DNA from: Verrucomicrobiales bacterium
GTDB taxonomy: Bacteria; Verrucomicrobiota; Verrucomicrobiia; Verrucomicrobiales; DEV007
DNA: 49,038 bases
Direction of reading: 5' to 3'
NCBI GenBank assembly: GCA_029940475.1
Contig: JAPYUT010000027.1
Span: 1 to 49,038 of the forward strand
Every line of letters begins with the position of its first letter. Position 1 is the stretch's first letter. The notes under the pieces were generated by a model. That model worked only from the letters and a program-made list of their open reading frames with translations. It did no database searches and was not told where the DNA came from. The position numbers and the translations under genes were made by a program. Positions 32,708 through 44,190 of this stretch are shown piece by piece.

Positions 32708-35700
32708 CTTTTAAAGGATTGCCAACGAAACGCGGTCTCTATGATCCTGCCAATGAGAAGGACAGTTGCGGTGTTGGTTTTGTAGCGAACATGAAGGGCG
32801 AGCCGAGTCACAAGATTGTGCTCGATGCCCTGCAGATGCTGGTCAACATGGAGCATCGTGGCGGGTGTGGCTGTGAGCCCAACACAGGTGATGGTGCCGG
32901 TATTCTTGTTGGCTTACCCGAGGATTTCCTGCGCAAGGTTGCAAAGAAGGATCTTGGCGTGGAATTGCCTGACAAGGGCCGGTTTGGCGCCGGCCTTGTG
33001 TTCCTGCCAAGGATTGAGGCCGAGCGGAAGCAGTGCATTGCAGCAGCGGAGGCTATCATTGCCGACCAGGGGCAGCAATGCCTGGGTTGGCGCGAGGTTC
33101 CGGTGCAGACGGAAGCGGCCAATGTCGGTCCGGCGGCACGGGCGTCTGAACCGAAAATCATGCAGCTCTTTATCGGTGCTGCCGATGGCCTTGAGGGAGA
33201 TGATTTTGAACGCCAGTTATACATTATCCGCAAACGGGCGAGTCACCAGTTGCGTTTTGATGAGAGCTTGGAGGAGCGCCTGCTCTTTTATATCTGCAGC
33301 CTGTCAACCAAGGTGATGATCTATAAGGGCATGCTTAATACTGCCCAGGTGATTAAGTATTTCAGTGACCTGACTAATCCCGATTTTGCCACACATCTGG
33401 CGATGATCCACTCTCGTTTCTCCACCAACACCTTCCCGAGTTGGGATCGTGCCCAGCCTTTCCGTTTCATGAGCCACAACGGCGAGATTAATACGCTGCG
33501 TGGCAACGTCAATGCCATGAGCTCCCGTCAGGGTACATTGAAAAGCGATTTGCTCGGGGATGATTTGCAGAAGCTCTACCCGGTCATGGAACCGGAGTGT
33601 TCTGATTCAGGCAATTTCGACAACGCACTGGAATTCCTCCTCATGACCGGGCGCACGCTGCAGGAAGCGGTATTGCTGATGGTGCCTGAAGCGTGGCAGA
33701 AGCATAAGCAAATGCCGCAGGCCAAGCGTGATTTCTACGAGTATAACTCCTGTATCATGGAGCCGTGGGACGGCCCGGCCTCGATTGTGTTTACTGATGG
33801 CAAATACATTGGGGCAGTGCTTGATCGCAATGGTCTTCGCCCCAGCCGTTATTACCTGACCCATGATGACCACGTGATAATGGCCAGTGAGGTGGGCGTG
33901 ATTCCCGTCGATCCTGCCAATGTGAAGTCCAAGGGCCGCCTGCAGCCGGGACGATTGTTTCTGGTGGATTTTGAAAAGGGCAAGATGGTGCCGGATGAGG
34001 AGATTAAAGCTGAGTTTGCCGCGCAGCGTCCATATGGGCAATGGCTGGAGAACCAGCGCATTGACCTGGATGACATCGCGGCTGCCGGCCAGGCAGCTGG
34101 ACTGGAAGAGGACACGCTGCTGCAGCGGATGCAGGCCTTTGGCTTCACCACCGAGACGATGCAGTTCATGCTGCTGCCGCTTGTCAATGAGAAGCGTGAT
34201 CCGCTGGGTTCCATGGGCAATGATGCCGCCCTCGCCTGCCTCAGTGACAAGCCGCGAATGCTCTATGACTATTTTCGCCAGCTCTTCGCCCAGGTGACCA
34301 ACCCGGCAATCGATTCGATTCGCGAGGAAGTCATTATGTCACTGGAGTGCTATATCGGGCCGGAGAGGAATCTGCTCGAGACTACCGAGGAGCACGCGCA
34401 GCGTCTGCGTTTGCCGCATCCGATCCTCAGCAATGAAGAGTTGCATGCGCTCAAGGGGATGGACTACCGGGGATGGCGTTCAAAGGAAATTGACATCACT
34501 TTCCCGAAATCTGAAGGCATTGCGGGTGTCAGCAGGACGCTGGAGCGCATTTGTCAGGAAGCAGGGCAGGCGATCAAGGATGGCTATAGCCTTGCCATCC
34601 TAAGTGATCGCGCGGTGTGCAGGGATCGTGTTGCGGTGAGCACTTTAATGGCAACGGGCACGGTACACCACTATCTGGTGAAGAACGCGCTGCGCACCCA
34701 GATCGGTCTCGTGCTGGAAACGGGTGAGGCACGTGAGGTGCATCATCACTGTTTGCTTGTCGGTTACGGTGCCGATGCCATCAATCCCTACCTTGCGTTT
34801 GAGGCGCTGTGGATGGCGCGTCGTGAAGGCCTGACCAATGCCGAGGAGTTTTGCGACGATCAATCGCTGGTGGGTGCTTACCGCAAGGGAGTGGCCAAGG
34901 GCATGCTCAAGGTGATGGCCAAGATGGGCATCTCCACGCTTCATTCCTATAAAGGGGCGCAAATCTTTGAGGCAATCGGTTTGCGGGATGAAGTCATTGA
35001 CCTTTGTTTTGTGGGTACTGCAAGCCGTGTGCAGGGAGTGAACCTTGAGGAACTTGCGGAGGAAATGCTGCGTCGGCATGCTCTGGGGTTTCCGCCGCGC
35101 GAGGAGGACAGGATGGAATCTTTGCCCAACCCGGGGGAGTTCCACTGGCGTGCGGAGGGCGAGAAGCACATGTGGAACCCGGACTCAATTGCTGCGCTTC
35201 AAGTTGCCGCGCGCACGAACAATTTCGATTCCTACCGGCAGTTCTCAGAGCATATCAACAGCGATACCAGGGCACGCTGTGCATTGCGCGGATTGATGGA
35301 GTTCAAGGAAGGCGTTAATGGTGGCCCGATTCCAGTTGAGGATGTGCAGCCTGCCAGCGAGATCGTGAAACGTTTCTGCACCGGGGCAATGAGTTTTGGC
35401 TCGATATCAGCTGAGGCACACGAAGGACTGGCAATTGCCATGAATCGTTTGGGCGGCAAGAGCAATACCGGCGAGGGTGGTGAGGATCCCGAGCGTTTTA
35501 ATCCTTTACCCAACGGTGATTCCAAGCGCTCGGCAATCAAGCAGGTCGCCTCGGGGCGGTTTGGTGTCACCATCTGGTATCTTACCAACGCTGATGAGTT
35601 GCAGATCAAGATCTCCCAGGGGGCCAAGCCGGGCGAGGGGGGGGAACTTCCCGGTCGCAAGGTCGATGACAATATTGCCCGTATCAGGTATTCAACACCG

Positions 35701-37263
35701 GGAGTGGGATTGATCAGCCCGCCACCGCATCACGACATTTACTCGATTGAGGACCTGGCGCAGTTGATTCATGACCTGAAGAACGCCAATCGTGCCTCGC
35801 GTGTCAGCGTGAAGCTGGTTTCCGAGATGGGTGTCGGCACGATCGCCGCAGGCGTGACCAAGGCCAAGGCGGATCATATTTTAATCTCCGGCGAGACTGG
35901 CGGAACCGGGGCCTCTCCGCTCACCAGCATCAAGCACGCAGGGTTGCCGTGGGAGCTGGGTATAGCCGAGACACACCAGACGCTGGTGCTCAATGACCTT
36001 CGCAGCCGTGTGGTATTGCAGACTGATGGCGGGCTCAAGACCGGGCGTGACGTGGTCATTGCCGCGTTGCTCGGTGCCGAGGAAATGGGTTTCTCCACCG
36101 CGCCACTCATCACGATGGGATGCATCATGATGCGCAAGTGCCACCTGAACACCTGCCCGGTGGGTATCGCGACGCAGAATCCGCAACTGCGCAAGAAATT
36201 CAATGGTTCACCAGAGCATGTGGTGAATTACCTCTTCATGGTTGCCGAGGAAGCGCGGCAGATCATGGCCCGGCTTGGTTTTCGAACCATTGACGAGATG
36301 GTTGGCCGGGTGGATGCGCTCGAGATGCAGGAGGCCATCGACCACTGGAAGGCCGACGGCATCGACCTGAGTGCCATTCTCACGCCGGCTGAAAAACCGC
36401 ATGCCGACGTGGGAACTTACTGCACGCAGGCACAGGATCACGGTCTTGATGACGTGCTCGACATGAAGCTGCTCGACCTGGCGAAGCCGGCACTGGAAAA
36501 AGGTGATGCTGTCGAGATCGAATTGCCGATCATTAACACGGACCGCACGGTGGGCACGATTCTCAGCAATGAAATAGCCAAGGCGCACGGAGCGGATTTA
36601 CTTCCCGACGACACGGTGAAGATTAAGTTTACAGGTTCAGCCGGGCAGAGCCTTGGCGCGTTTCTGGCGAAGGGGGTGAGCATTGAGTTGGAAGGGGACG
36701 GCAATGATTACGTGGGCAAGGGCCTCTCCGGCGGCAAGCTCACGATTTATCCCCCGAAGGTGTCCAGTTTTGCAGCGGAAGACAATATTATCGTGGGCAA
36801 CGTCTGCCTTTATGGTGCTACCGGGGGCAAGGCATTCTTTCGCGGTCATGCGGCGGAGCGGTTCTGCGTTCGCAACAGCGGGGCCCATGCTGTCATTGAG
36901 GGTGTGGGTGATCACGGATGTGAATATATGACCGGCGGACGCACCGTGATTCTCGGTCCGACGGGGCGCAACTTTGCCGCCGGAATGTCAGGTGGTGTGG
37001 CTTATATCTGGGATCCGGACAATGAGTTCGAGCCCAACTGCAATATGGAGATGGTGGAACTCGAGAAGGTCGAGGAGGTTGAGGATATCGCCGAGTTACA
37101 GGGTCTTATTGAGGAGCATGGCGAACAGACCGGCTCGACGGTTGCCAGGGAGGTGCTTGATCACTGGAGCACCACGCTTGGCCAGTTTGTGAAGGTGATG
37201 CCGACGGATTACAAGCGCGTCCTGCTGGAAGGCAAACAAGCAAAGAAGGAGCTGGTCGCCTGA
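32704..37263 (+). CDS. gltB: Glutamate synthase large subunit
   Basis: Takes the amide group of glutamine and makes two glutamates with 2-oxoglutarate; works as GltBD with the small subunit. 1519 residues, full length. The amidotransferase nucleophile is Cys22 in [12 protein letters not shown], exposed after removal of a 21-residue propeptide; [19 protein letters not shown] and [11 protein letters not shown] complete that domain. The FMN/synthase domain has [27 protein letters not shown] and [20 protein letters not shown]; the 3Fe-4S cysteines are in [17 protein letters not shown]. The C-terminal glycine-rich beta-helix has [17 protein letters not shown] and [10 protein letters not shown]. 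Its product feeds glutamate to the arg, ser and other pathways encoded nearby. gltD follows after 28 bases. Confidence 0.98.
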   Translation: MTFKGLPTKRGLYDPANEKDSCGVGFVANMKGEPSHKIVLDALQMLVNMEHRGGCGCEPNTGDGAGILVGLPEDFLRKVAKKDLGVELPDKGRFGAGLVFLPRIEAERKQCIAAAEAIIADQGQQCLGWREVPVQTEAANVGPAARASEPKIMQLFIGAADGLEGDDFERQLYIIRKRASHQLRFDESLEERLLFYICSLSTKVMIYKGMLNTAQVIKYFSDLTNPDFATHLAMIHSRFSTNTFPSWDRAQPFRFMSHNGEINTLRGNVNAMSSRQGTLKSDLLGDDLQKLYPVMEPECSDSGNFDNALEFLLMTGRTLQEAVLLMVPEAWQKHKQMPQAKRDFYEYNSCIMEPWDGPASIVFTDGKYIGAVLDRNGLRPSRYYLTHDDHVIMASEVGVIPVDPANVKSKGRLQPGRLFLVDFEKGKMVPDEEIKAEFAAQRPYGQWLENQRIDLDDIAAAGQAAGLEEDTLLQRMQAFGFTTETMQFMLLPLVNEKRDPLGSMGNDAALACLSDKPRMLYDYFRQLFAQVTNPAIDSIREEVIMSLECYIGPERNLLETTEEHAQRLRLPHPILSNEELHALKGMDYRGWRSKEIDITFPKSEGIAGVSRTLERICQEAGQAIKDGYSLAILSDRAVCRDRVAVSTLMATGTVHHYLVKNALRTQIGLVLETGEAREVHHHCLLVGYGADAINPYLAFEALWMARREGLTNAEEFCDDQSLVGAYRKGVAKGMLKVMAKMGISTLHSYKGAQIFEAIGLRDEVIDLCFVGTASRVQGVNLEELAEEMLRRHALGFPPREEDRMESLPNPGEFHWRAEGEKHMWNPDSIAALQVAARTNNFDSYRQFSEHINSDTRARCALRGLMEFKEGVNGGPIPVEDVQPASEIVKRFCTGAMSFGSISAEAHEGLAIAMNRLGGKSNTGEGGEDPERFNPLPNGDSKRSAIKQVASGRFGVTIWYLTNADELQIKISQGAKPGEGGELPGRKVDDNIARIRYSTPGVGLISPPPHHDIYSIEDLAQLIHDLKNANRASRVSVKLVSEMGVGTIAAGVTKAKADHILISGETGGTGASPLTSIKHAGLPWELGIAETHQTLVLNDLRSRVVLQTDGGLKTGRDVVIAALLGAEEMGFSTAPLITMGCIMMRKCHLNTCPVGIATQNPQLRKKFNGSPEHVVNYLFMVAEEARQIMARLGFRTIDEMVGRVDALEMQEAIDHWKADGIDLSAILTPAEKPHADVGTYCTQAQDHGLDDVLDMKLLDLAKPALEKGDAVEIELPIINTDRTVGTILSNEIAKAHGADLLPDDTVKIKFTGSAGQSLGAFLAKGVSIELEGDGNDYVGKGLSGGKLTIYPPKVSSFAAEDNIIVGNVCLYGATGGKAFFRGHAAERFCVRNSGAHAVIEGVGDHGCEYMTGGRTVILGPTGRNFAAGMSGGVAYIWDPDNEFEPNCNMEMVELEKVEEVEDIAELQGLIEEHGEQTGSTVAREVLDHWSTTLGQFVKVMPTDYKRVLLEGKQAKKELVA

Positions 37264-37291
37264 TTAGAGCCAAGTAAAAGATTTTTTCAAG

Positions 37292-38875
37292 ATGGGTAAA
37301 GTAACTGGATTCATGGAGTTTGAGCGCGAGGCGGTGCCTTATCGCGATGCGCTGGAGCGCTTGAAAGACTACGACGAAATCAACACCAATCCGGACGAGG
37401 CTCACCTGCAGACCCAGGGCGCGCGCTGCATGGACTGCGGGGTGCCGTTTTGTCAATCCGGTAACGGCTGCCCGATTGACAACCTCATTCCCGAGTGGAA
37501 TCACCTGGTATATCAGAAACGCTGGAAGGAGGCCGTTGATCGCCTGCACAAGACCAATAACTTCCCGGAATTTACCGGCCGTGTGTGTCCGGCACCCTGT
37601 GAGGGCTCGTGTGTGCTTGGGATCACCAACCCGCCGGTTACCATCAAGAATATCGAGAACACGATCATTGACCGTGCTTTTGCCGAGGGTTGGGTGACGT
37701 CTGCTGAACCGGGTGAGCGCACCGGCAGGAAGGTTGCCATCGTGGGTTCCGGGCCGGCCGGCCTGGCGGCAGCTGATCAACTCAACAAGGCGGGGCACGC
37801 GGTCACCGTCTACGAGCGCGCCGACCGCATTGGCGGCCTGCTGATGTACGGCATCCCGAACATGAAACTGGATAAGGGTGTCGTGGAGCGTCGTGTCAAC
37901 CTGATGCGTGAAGAGGGCGTAAAGTTTGTGACCTGTGCGCACGTGGGAAGGAAAGAGGATTTTGTTTCCGGCCACATGACGCAGATCATGGAGGAGCGTG
38001 GCTGTGAGATGCAGTATGTTGATCCCAAGGATTTGCTGAAGGAGAGTGACGCTCTGCTGATGGCTACAGGTGCAACCAGGCCCTTTGACCCCACCGGACG
38101 CAATCCCGGCCGTGATCTCGAGGGTATCCAGTTTGCGATGGATTTCCTTACACGCAATACCAAGAGCCTGCTGGACTCGAACCTTGAGGACGGCAGCTAT
38201 ACATCAGCTGCAGGCAAGGACGTGATTGTCATTGGCGGCGGTGACACCGGTGCCGACTGCATTGGCACATCATTGCGCCACGGATGCAAATCCGTGATCA
38301 ATTTCGAGCTTCTTGATAAGCCGCCCCTTGAGCGTGCCGAGAACAATCCCTGGCCGGAATGGCCGCGCACCTACCGCCTTGATTATTCGCATGCCGAGAA
38401 CAAGGCCAAACACGGCAATGACCCGCGCAGCTACCATATCCTTGCCAAGGAATTTGTAGATGACGGCAGTGGCCACATCAAAGGCGTGAAAACCGTCGAG
38501 GTCGACTGGTCGAGGCCTGTTGAAGGCGGTGCGCCCTTCAGTGAGGTTGAAGGTTCCGAAAAGCAATGGCCGGCCGATCTGGTGCTGCTGGCCACCGGCT
38601 TTGTAGGCCCGGAACTTGAGGTGGGCGAAATGCTCGGGCTGGAAACCCAGAACCCGCGTGGTAACTGGCAGACCTTCACCGGTGATCACGGGGAATTCAC
38701 CACCAACGTGGAAGGTGTCTTCGTTGCCGGCGACTGTCGCCGCGGTCAATCACTCGTCGTGTGGGCCATTAACGAGGGCCGGGGTGCTGCCCGGGCTATC
38801 GATGAATACCTCATGGGTTCGACCCTTCTGCCGGCTCCGGGTGTCACGCAGGGCGGTATACCGGCGGGTGCTTAG
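37292..38875 (+). CDS. gltD: Glutamate synthase small subunit
   Basis: The NAD(P)H-oxidising beta subunit that passes electrons to GltB. 527 residues. Cysteines for the [4Fe-4S] clusters lie in [17 protein letters not shown] and [12 protein letters not shown] near the N-terminus. FAD binding: [22 protein letters not shown], with [11 protein letters not shown] after it; NAD(P)H binding: [22 protein letters not shown]; the C-terminal FAD contact is [19 protein letters not shown]. It is about 40-50 residues longer than the E. coli protein, mainly through loops after the NAD(P)H motif. Cotranscribed with gltB. Confidence 0.97.
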   Translation: MGKVTGFMEFEREAVPYRDALERLKDYDEINTNPDEAHLQTQGARCMDCGVPFCQSGNGCPIDNLIPEWNHLVYQKRWKEAVDRLHKTNNFPEFTGRVCPAPCEGSCVLGITNPPVTIKNIENTIIDRAFAEGWVTSAEPGERTGRKVAIVGSGPAGLAAADQLNKAGHAVTVYERADRIGGLLMYGIPNMKLDKGVVERRVNLMREEGVKFVTCAHVGRKEDFVSGHMTQIMEERGCEMQYVDPKDLLKESDALLMATGATRPFDPTGRNPGRDLEGIQFAMDFLTRNTKSLLDSNLEDGSYTSAAGKDVIVIGGGDTGADCIGTSLRHGCKSVINFELLDKPPLERAENNPWPEWPRTYRLDYSHAENKAKHGNDPRSYHILAKEFVDDGSGHIKGVKTVEVDWSRPVEGGAPFSEVEGSEKQWPADLVLLATGFVGPELEVGEMLGLETQNPRGNWQTFTGDHGEFTTNVEGVFVAGDCRRGQSLVVWAINEGRGAARAIDEYLMGSTLLPAPGVTQGGIPAGA

Positions 38876-38960
38876 CGGGTTCTTGTGATGAACGGAAAAG
38901 TGGCGGCCATAGACCGGAGCGGATTTCCGGGCCGGTGACATTTGAAATTGTTTTCCTCTG

Positions 38961-39512
38961 GTGCCGGAATCATTACAGAACGAGCCCTGTCCGCTGTTGC
39001 CGGGAATTCGCGATCCGGTTACCGCTGCCGATTCCCGTGCACTGGGAGAAGAGCGGGGCGAGGCTTTCTACAAGCTTTGCCTTGAATACGCGCAAACAAA
39101 GTGGATCGCAGGCCTTCCCGCCCAGTCCCTGCTGCAGTTCAACCGCGCCATGTCTGCGGATCTCCGGGGTGATGAGGAGTTTTTAGCAGCTCATCCCATA
39201 CCCTATGCACCAGTGGCCTGGATCCTGAAGACTCGTCCCGACAGGAAGGGACAATTCCTGGCCAATCCCCGCCGCCACTGGCAGCATTACGCCACACGCA
39301 TGTCCGGAGCGCGCTCTGAAATCAGGACCTGGCGTGCCTGGGCCTGTTACGCGATTGCTTCCCGGTTTCTGCCGCACCCGGAGTTTCCCCATGATATTGA
39401 GCAGGTGAAATCGGAAAACCTGGTGATTCCTGATGAGCATACAATCGGCCGGATGCTTGGCGAATTTGGTCTCTGCGGGGAGTCTGAAGTGTGGCAATTG
39501 GCCCTCAAATAA
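38961..39512 (+). CDS. Unknown protein, 183 residues
   Basis: I do not recognise the family. GTG is taken as start (38961); the codon context is weak. The protein is soluble and helical, with no signal peptide. It is rich in Trp and aromatic residues at regular places (AQTKWIAGLP, APVAWILKTRP, NPRRHWQHYATRM, IRTWRAWACYA) and ends in PDEHTIGRMLGEFG. The Trp/Arg-rich middle could bind nucleotide or nucleic acid, but this is a guess. It lies 85 bases after gltD and 104 bases before xylA in the same direction, so it may be expressed with either. Confidence 0.65.
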   Translation: MPESLQNEPCPLLPGIRDPVTAADSRALGEERGEAFYKLCLEYAQTKWIAGLPAQSLLQFNRAMSADLRGDEEFLAAHPIPYAPVAWILKTRPDRKGQFLANPRRHWQHYATRMSGARSEIRTWRAWACYAIASRFLPHPEFPHDIEQVKSENLVIPDEHTIGRMLGEFGLCGESEVWQLALK

Positions 39513-39616
39513 CGAAAGTTTCAAGCTGTTGCCGTTTCCCGCTCAACTTAAGTTTAGTGGGCCTTGCCCTGTTCATCCTTGACGGTTAATCCTGCGCAGT
39601 GAATGATCACGATCCC

Positions 39617-40930
39617 ATGGCATCCGAAGCATTTCCAGATATCCAGAAAATTCAATACCAGGGGGCGGAATCGAAGGACCCCCTTGCATTCAAGCATTAC
39701 AACGCGGAGGAGATCGTTGGCGGCAAGGCGATGAAGGATCACCTGCGTTTCTCGATGGCCTACTGGCACGCCATGCGCAACCCGCTGGCCGACCCCTTTG
39801 GCGGCGGCACCGCACAACGCCCCTGGGATGATGGCAGCGATTCGATCAGCAACGCCCAGAACCGCGTTCGTGTGGCCTTTGAGTTCATGGAAAAGCTCGG
39901 CGTGGAATTTTATTGCTTCCATGATCGTGACGTGGCGCCCGAGTTGGCCACCCTGCAGGAGTCCAACGAGGCACTTGACGCCGTTGCTGACGTGTTGCTT
40001 GAGGAACAGCAGCGTACCGGCATCAGCCTACTGTGGGGAACCGCCTGCCTGTTCGCTCACTTTCGCTACAACCAGGGAGCTGCAACCAGCCCGAACGCGG
40101 ACGTGTTTGCCTATGCCGCGGCCCAGGTGAAGAAGGCGCTTGAGGTGACTCACCGCCTGGGTGGAACCGGCTATACCTTCTGGGGAGGGCGCGAGGGTTA
40201 TTCAACCCTCTGGAACACTGACCTGAAACGTGAGCTTGATCACCTCGCCCGCTTCCTGCACATGGCCGTTGAGCACAAGAAAAAGATCGGTTTCGAGGGA
40301 CAATTCTACATTGAACCAAAGCCAAGGGAGCCCACGACCCACCAGTATGACTCGGATGCCGCGGCATGCCTTAATTTCCTGCGTGAGCATGACCTGCTCG
40401 ATCATCTCAAGCTGAACCTTGAGACCAACCACGCCACCCTTGCCGGGCACAGCATGATGCACGAGATGCGCGTGGCCGCAGCTGCCGGCGCGCTTGGCTC
40501 GGTGGACGCCAACACCGGGGACGAGCTGATTGGCTGGGACACTGACCAGTTTCCAACCGACATTTACCTGACCACCCAGATCATGCTGGAAGTGCTGGGA
40601 ATGGGCGGATTCACCACCGGCGGGCTCAATTTTGATGCCAAGTGCCGCCGTGAGAGCTTTGAGCCGGTTGACCTGTTCCATGCCCATATCGGCGGCATGG
40701 ATGCCTTTGCCAGGGGCTTGAAGATTGCCCATGCCATTGGTAAGGATGGACGATTGGCTGATTTTGTTGATAAGCGCTATTCCGGCTTTGGCACGGGCAT
40801 CGGGGCAAAGATTGAGTCAGGTGAGGTTGGCTTTGAGCAACTTGAAGCCCACACCCATGCCAACGGTGAGCCCAACCTCAACAGCGGGCGCCAGGAGATG
40901 CTCGAGAACCTGATTAACGAGTTTATCTAG
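39617..40930 (+). CDS. xylA: Xylose isomerase
   Basis: Interconverts D-xylose and D-xylulose (and glucose/fructose) with two divalent metals. 437 residues from ATG 39617, matching the long class II enzymes; a GTG at 39599 is less likely. Catalytic and metal motifs: [12 protein letters not shown] (His/Asp pair), [45 protein letters not shown] (metal Glu and Lys), [38 protein letters not shown] and [13 protein letters not shown]. No xylB or xylose transporter is adjacent, so it stands alone here. It may serve polysaccharide catabolism, in keeping with the phylum. Confidence 0.96.
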   Translation: MASEAFPDIQKIQYQGAESKDPLAFKHYNAEEIVGGKAMKDHLRFSMAYWHAMRNPLADPFGGGTAQRPWDDGSDSISNAQNRVRVAFEFMEKLGVEFYCFHDRDVAPELATLQESNEALDAVADVLLEEQQRTGISLLWGTACLFAHFRYNQGAATSPNADVFAYAAAQVKKALEVTHRLGGTGYTFWGGREGYSTLWNTDLKRELDHLARFLHMAVEHKKKIGFEGQFYIEPKPREPTTHQYDSDAAACLNFLREHDLLDHLKLNLETNHATLAGHSMMHEMRVAAAAGALGSVDANTGDELIGWDTDQFPTDIYLTTQIMLEVLGMGGFTTGGLNFDAKCRRESFEPVDLFHAHIGGMDAFARGLKIAHAIGKDGRLADFVDKRYSGFGTGIGAKIESGEVGFEQLEAHTHANGEPNLNSGRQEMLENLINEFI

Positions 40931-41020
40931 GATTCCGTTTCTCCCCGGCTTTCGGGTTGCCTGAGCGGGGGAGTCAGGAACAACAAGGGTCAATCCAATG
41001 GCAATCCTCATATAAAGACA

Positions 41021-41689
41021 ATGTTTGCTGACAGCCCAAGCCAGAGCGGCTATCTGCGGTTTAACCTGTTTGGTTTCCCGGTGGCGATCCACTGGTTTTT
41101 CTGGATCCTTGCGTTACTGATCGGCCCCATCAGCATCGCAAATTCACCCACGGGCTTCAGGATCATGCTGGTCTGGATCGGGGTGGTTTTGGTCTCGATT
41201 CTCGTTCACGAACTGGGGCATGCTTTTGCCTACCGGAAATACGGAGGGCGACCACAGATTGTATTGCACGGCATGGGTGGGGTGGCAATGTCGCACGGGC
41301 ATTTCAGCCGCAGGCAGAGCATCGTCATCACCCTCGGTGGGCCGTTCTTCGGTTTGGTCCTGGGTTCAGTTTTCTGGATTCTGGCGGAGTGGAATGCATT
41401 GCCGCAGAATGTTTATATAGGGGTTCTGTTTCTATTCATGGTTCAGGTGAATATTTTTTGGTCCCTGCTTAATCTCCTGCCGATCCTGCCGCTTGACGGC
41501 GGTCAGTTACTTGGACACCTCATGCACGGTCGCAGGTCTGTATTGCGGGGGCAAATTGGTAGCGGATGTGCCGTGGTGGTGGGAGTGGCGTTGTTTGCCC
41601 TTTTTAAGAGTTTATTCTCATTGCTTATTTTCGGATATTTGGCCTACCAGAATTATCAGGCAACCCAGCGTGCCGGTCGCGGTTTTTAG
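41021..41689 (+). CDS. M50-family (site-2-protease-like) membrane metalloprotease
   Basis: 222 residues with about five membrane segments. The zinc site is HELGH (residues 63-67) inside a membrane helix, with the third ligand in LLNLLPILPLDGGQLLG, the two defining motifs of site-2-like proteases. The family cuts membrane-bound substrates such as anti-sigma factors; this short form has no PDZ or CBS domain, so the target cannot be inferred. A five-codon ORF (MAILI, 40998-41015) ends five bases before the start. It follows xylA and precedes the M20 dipeptidase by 60 bases. Confidence 0.9.
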   Translation: MFADSPSQSGYLRFNLFGFPVAIHWFFWILALLIGPISIANSPTGFRIMLVWIGVVLVSILVHELGHAFAYRKYGGRPQIVLHGMGGVAMSHGHFSRRQSIVITLGGPFFGLVLGSVFWILAEWNALPQNVYIGVLFLFMVQVNIFWSLLNLLPILPLDGGQLLGHLMHGRRSVLRGQIGSGCAVVVGVALFALFKSLFSLLIFGYLAYQNYQATQRAGRGF

Positions 41690-41749
41690 GCAGTCATAAA
41701 AAGTGAATAGCCGTTGCACTGCGGCGTTCCGGCGGCACATTCGGGCATC

Positions 41750-43081
41750 ATGAATGAGGAGCAGCTGGATGATCTTATTGCCTACCTGAAGTTTCCCAGT
41801 GTCTCCACCGACAGCAGCCATGCCGGGGATGTCCTGGAGTGTGCCGAGTGGTTGCGGGAGAAGATGGCTTCCCAGGGGCTGGAGGCCGCTATCCACGAGA
41901 CGGCGGGGCATCCGGTGGTGGTCGGCAGGAACAATCATATTGCCGACCGACCGACGGTGATGATCTATGGTCACTATGACGTGCAGCCGGCGGACCCGTT
42001 GGAATTGTGGGATTCCCCGCCCTTTGAGCCGCGCATTGAGGGCGGGAAGATCTATGCCCGCGGGTCCACAGACAACAAGGGACAAAACCTTGCACATATT
42101 CTCGGCATTGGGGAGAGCATAGCCGCTGAGGGTGACCTGCCGGTCAATGTCATTGTCCTCGTTGAGGGGGAGGAGGAGATTGGCAGCCCCAACCTGGAAC
42201 TTTTCCTGGAGCAGAATAAAGAGGACCTCGCCTGTGATATCGTGGCCGTTTCGGATACCGGGATGCTGGCCGCCGGGCTGGGAACCTTCACTTACGGTCT
42301 GCGGGGTATCACCTGCATGGAATTGAAGGTCCGTGGACCTGCGATGGACCTTCATTCCGGGGTTTTCGGCGGTGCGGTGGCAAACCCCGCGATGGCTGCC
42401 GCGAAAATCGCGGCAAGCCTGCATGGGGAGGATGGCAGGGTGGCTGTCGAGGGGTTCTACGACCGTGTTGAGCAGCTGCAGGATTGGGAGCGTGAAAACT
42501 GGGCCAGACTTCCGGTGCCCGCTGATGAGACGCTGGACCTTACCGGTGCTCCCGGGCTTTTTGGTGAGGCGGGATTTACGGATACCGAGCGGCGCTGGGC
42601 GCGTCCAACCGCCGAGATCAACGGTATTGGCGGTGGTTACCAGGGGGAGGGATCAAAGACGGTGATCCCGGCAGAGGCATTTGTGAAATTTTCCTTTCGT
42701 CTGGTGCCTGACCAGGATCCGGATGAAATTCTCGGGTTGGTGCGGGTGCATTGCGAGAAGAACACCCCGCCCGGGGTAAGTGTTGATTATGAGTTTGGTC
42801 ACAGCGGCAAGTCTTATGTCATGGATCCCCAGTCAGGATTCGGCAAGGCTGCGCAGGAGGCACTGGGAAAAACCTTCGATGGACAGCCGGCATTGATTCG
42901 TGAGGGCGGAAGTATTCCCATTGTACAGACTTTCAGGGACGTGCTTGGTGTGGATACGCTTTTGCTGGGACTGGCCCTCCCCGATTGCCGGATACATTCC
43001 CCCAACGAAAATTTCCTGATCCGGAATTTTTTCGACGGCATCCGGCTTAACCGTAATCTCCTGCAGGCCCTGGCGCAATGA
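41750..43081 (+). CDS. M20-family metallodipeptidase
   Basis: 443 residues from ATG 41750; an upstream TTG at 41714 adds only unconserved residues. Metal and catalytic motifs of the M20 family: VMIYGHYDVQPADPLELWDS (His-x-Asp), YARGSTDNKGQ (bridging Asp), VLVEGEEEIGSPNLE (catalytic Glu and metal Glu), VAVSDTGM, and the dimerisation-domain phrase MDLHSGVFGGAVANPAMA. The C-terminal half has REGGSIPIVQTF and the last His region in GLALPDCRIHSPNENF. It resembles the CNDP/carnosinase-like group, so broad dipeptides are the likely substrates. Cytoplasmic; no signal peptide. Confidence 0.93.
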   Translation: MNEEQLDDLIAYLKFPSVSTDSSHAGDVLECAEWLREKMASQGLEAAIHETAGHPVVVGRNNHIADRPTVMIYGHYDVQPADPLELWDSPPFEPRIEGGKIYARGSTDNKGQNLAHILGIGESIAAEGDLPVNVIVLVEGEEEIGSPNLELFLEQNKEDLACDIVAVSDTGMLAAGLGTFTYGLRGITCMELKVRGPAMDLHSGVFGGAVANPAMAAAKIAASLHGEDGRVAVEGFYDRVEQLQDWERENWARLPVPADETLDLTGAPGLFGEAGFTDTERRWARPTAEINGIGGGYQGEGSKTVIPAEAFVKFSFRLVPDQDPDEILGLVRVHCEKNTPPGVSVDYEFGHSGKSYVMDPQSGFGKAAQEALGKTFDGQPALIREGGSIPIVQTFRDVLGVDTLLLGLALPDCRIHSPNENFLIRNFFDGIRLNRNLLQALAQ

Positions 43082-43110
43082 GCGGGAGAGGATGCTTCCC
43101 GGCGGTTTTT

Positions 43111-44166
43111 CTAGAAATCTCCCGACAACTGCTGGATATACCGGCGTCCGCTGGCGCTTAAGGTGGCAGAACTCTTGCTGCCGTTGAGTCGCGACCGGGT
43201 ATTCCATGCATGCGGTGTTGGCGAGTAGGCCACCCAGCTTACGCTTGCTGCCGTAACGCTTTTCTTCGAGGGAGTCACTGCCAATGGGACACCTGAACTG
43301 CTCAGGGATATTTCCCAGGAGGGATTCCCCTTGGCCTCAGCCATGTTCCGGGCCAGCCAGGGATAGAGCTTGAGCAATGCAGGAGTGCTCTTGTTGGCAA
43401 TGAGAACTTTCCAGTAGACACGCATACCGGACATGAACTGCGGGATGGTGATCGATGGGTTGCGTTGATGAGCCAGGTAAAGGCCGGCGATATCCAGTCC
43501 AACAAGGTTAATACCGTTGTATGGGCCATGGCGGTTGGGCGAGGTGAAGTGCTGACTATACCATTTCTGGAACCTCGGGCTGATCATCATGTTGAGCTCA
43601 AGGTGCAGGTGGGCACGTGTCCTGTCGAGACCCGTCCCGGAGTAGCCAAGTTTACCGATGACAGTGCCCGGGCTTACAGGCTGTCCTGTCCTGCAGGTCA
43701 CTGCTGCGAGGTGCGCGTAGAGGCTGTAGAACTTGCCGTATCCCCAATCGTGTTCGATGACGATGTAGCGGCCGTAATTGCTTGCGCCGGTAATATTACT
43801 GACGTGCGTCACTTTTCCGGATGCTATCGATCTTACTGGGTCCAGTGGCTTATTGTTACGGTCGAGGGCAGATGGACGGATATCGATACCTTCGTGGAAC
43901 TGTGTGAAGAGCACACCGGCTGCAGTGCGTTTTGGAGTGCGAACATAGCCATATTTTCCTCCCTGCCATGGTTTACTCTTCCGTCCCTCGAAGGAGCGGT
44001 TTGTATACATATAGAATTGCGAGTAATCCGGCCCGAAGATTGCACGGTTTGGTGTTGGCAGGTTTAATCCCAGGCGTTGAATTTGCGCCTGGGAGTTCAT
44101 GCCAGGAATGTGCCAGGCGATAATGGCGAACAGGGCAATGCGGAGCAGGCGGAATCGGTGGGGCAT
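43111..44166 (-). CDS. M23-family (LytM) peptidase, exported
   Basis: 351 residues from ATG 44166, with a signal peptide (LLRIALFAIIAWHIPG, cleavage near SQAQI). The LytM metal site is complete: HEGIDIRP (His and Asp), FYSLYAHLAAV, and AHLHLELN as the last His pair. The catalytic domain spans about 60-215 and begins GGKYGYVRTPKRTA. The C-terminal 130 residues (RVYWKVLIANKSTPALLKLYP) are not recognised. Such enzymes cut peptidoglycan cross-links or act as activators of amidases. TTG at 44190 is the first in-frame start but is less likely. It follows the unknown gene at 44191-44712, apparently in one transcript. Confidence 0.9.
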   Translation of the reverse strand: MPHRFRLLRIALFAIIAWHIPGMNSQAQIQRLGLNLPTPNRAIFGPDYSQFYMYTNRSFEGRKSKPWQGGKYGYVRTPKRTAAGVLFTQFHEGIDIRPSALDRNNKPLDPVRSIASGKVTHVSNITGASNYGRYIVIEHDWGYGKFYSLYAHLAAVTCRTGQPVSPGTVIGKLGYSGTGLDRTRAHLHLELNMMISPRFQKWYSQHFTSPNRHGPYNGINLVGLDIAGLYLAHQRNPSITIPQFMSGMRVYWKVLIANKSTPALLKLYPWLARNMAEAKGNPSWEISLSSSGVPLAVTPSKKSVTAASVSWVAYSPTPHAWNTRSRLNGSKSSATLSASGRRYIQQLSGDF

Positions 44167-44190
44167 TGATGGCAGGGAATACCTGTTCAA

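Noticed and set aside
34645..35169. Long antisense ORFs within gltB
   Set aside because: They are shadows of the high-GC coding frame, lack domains and have no leader features.
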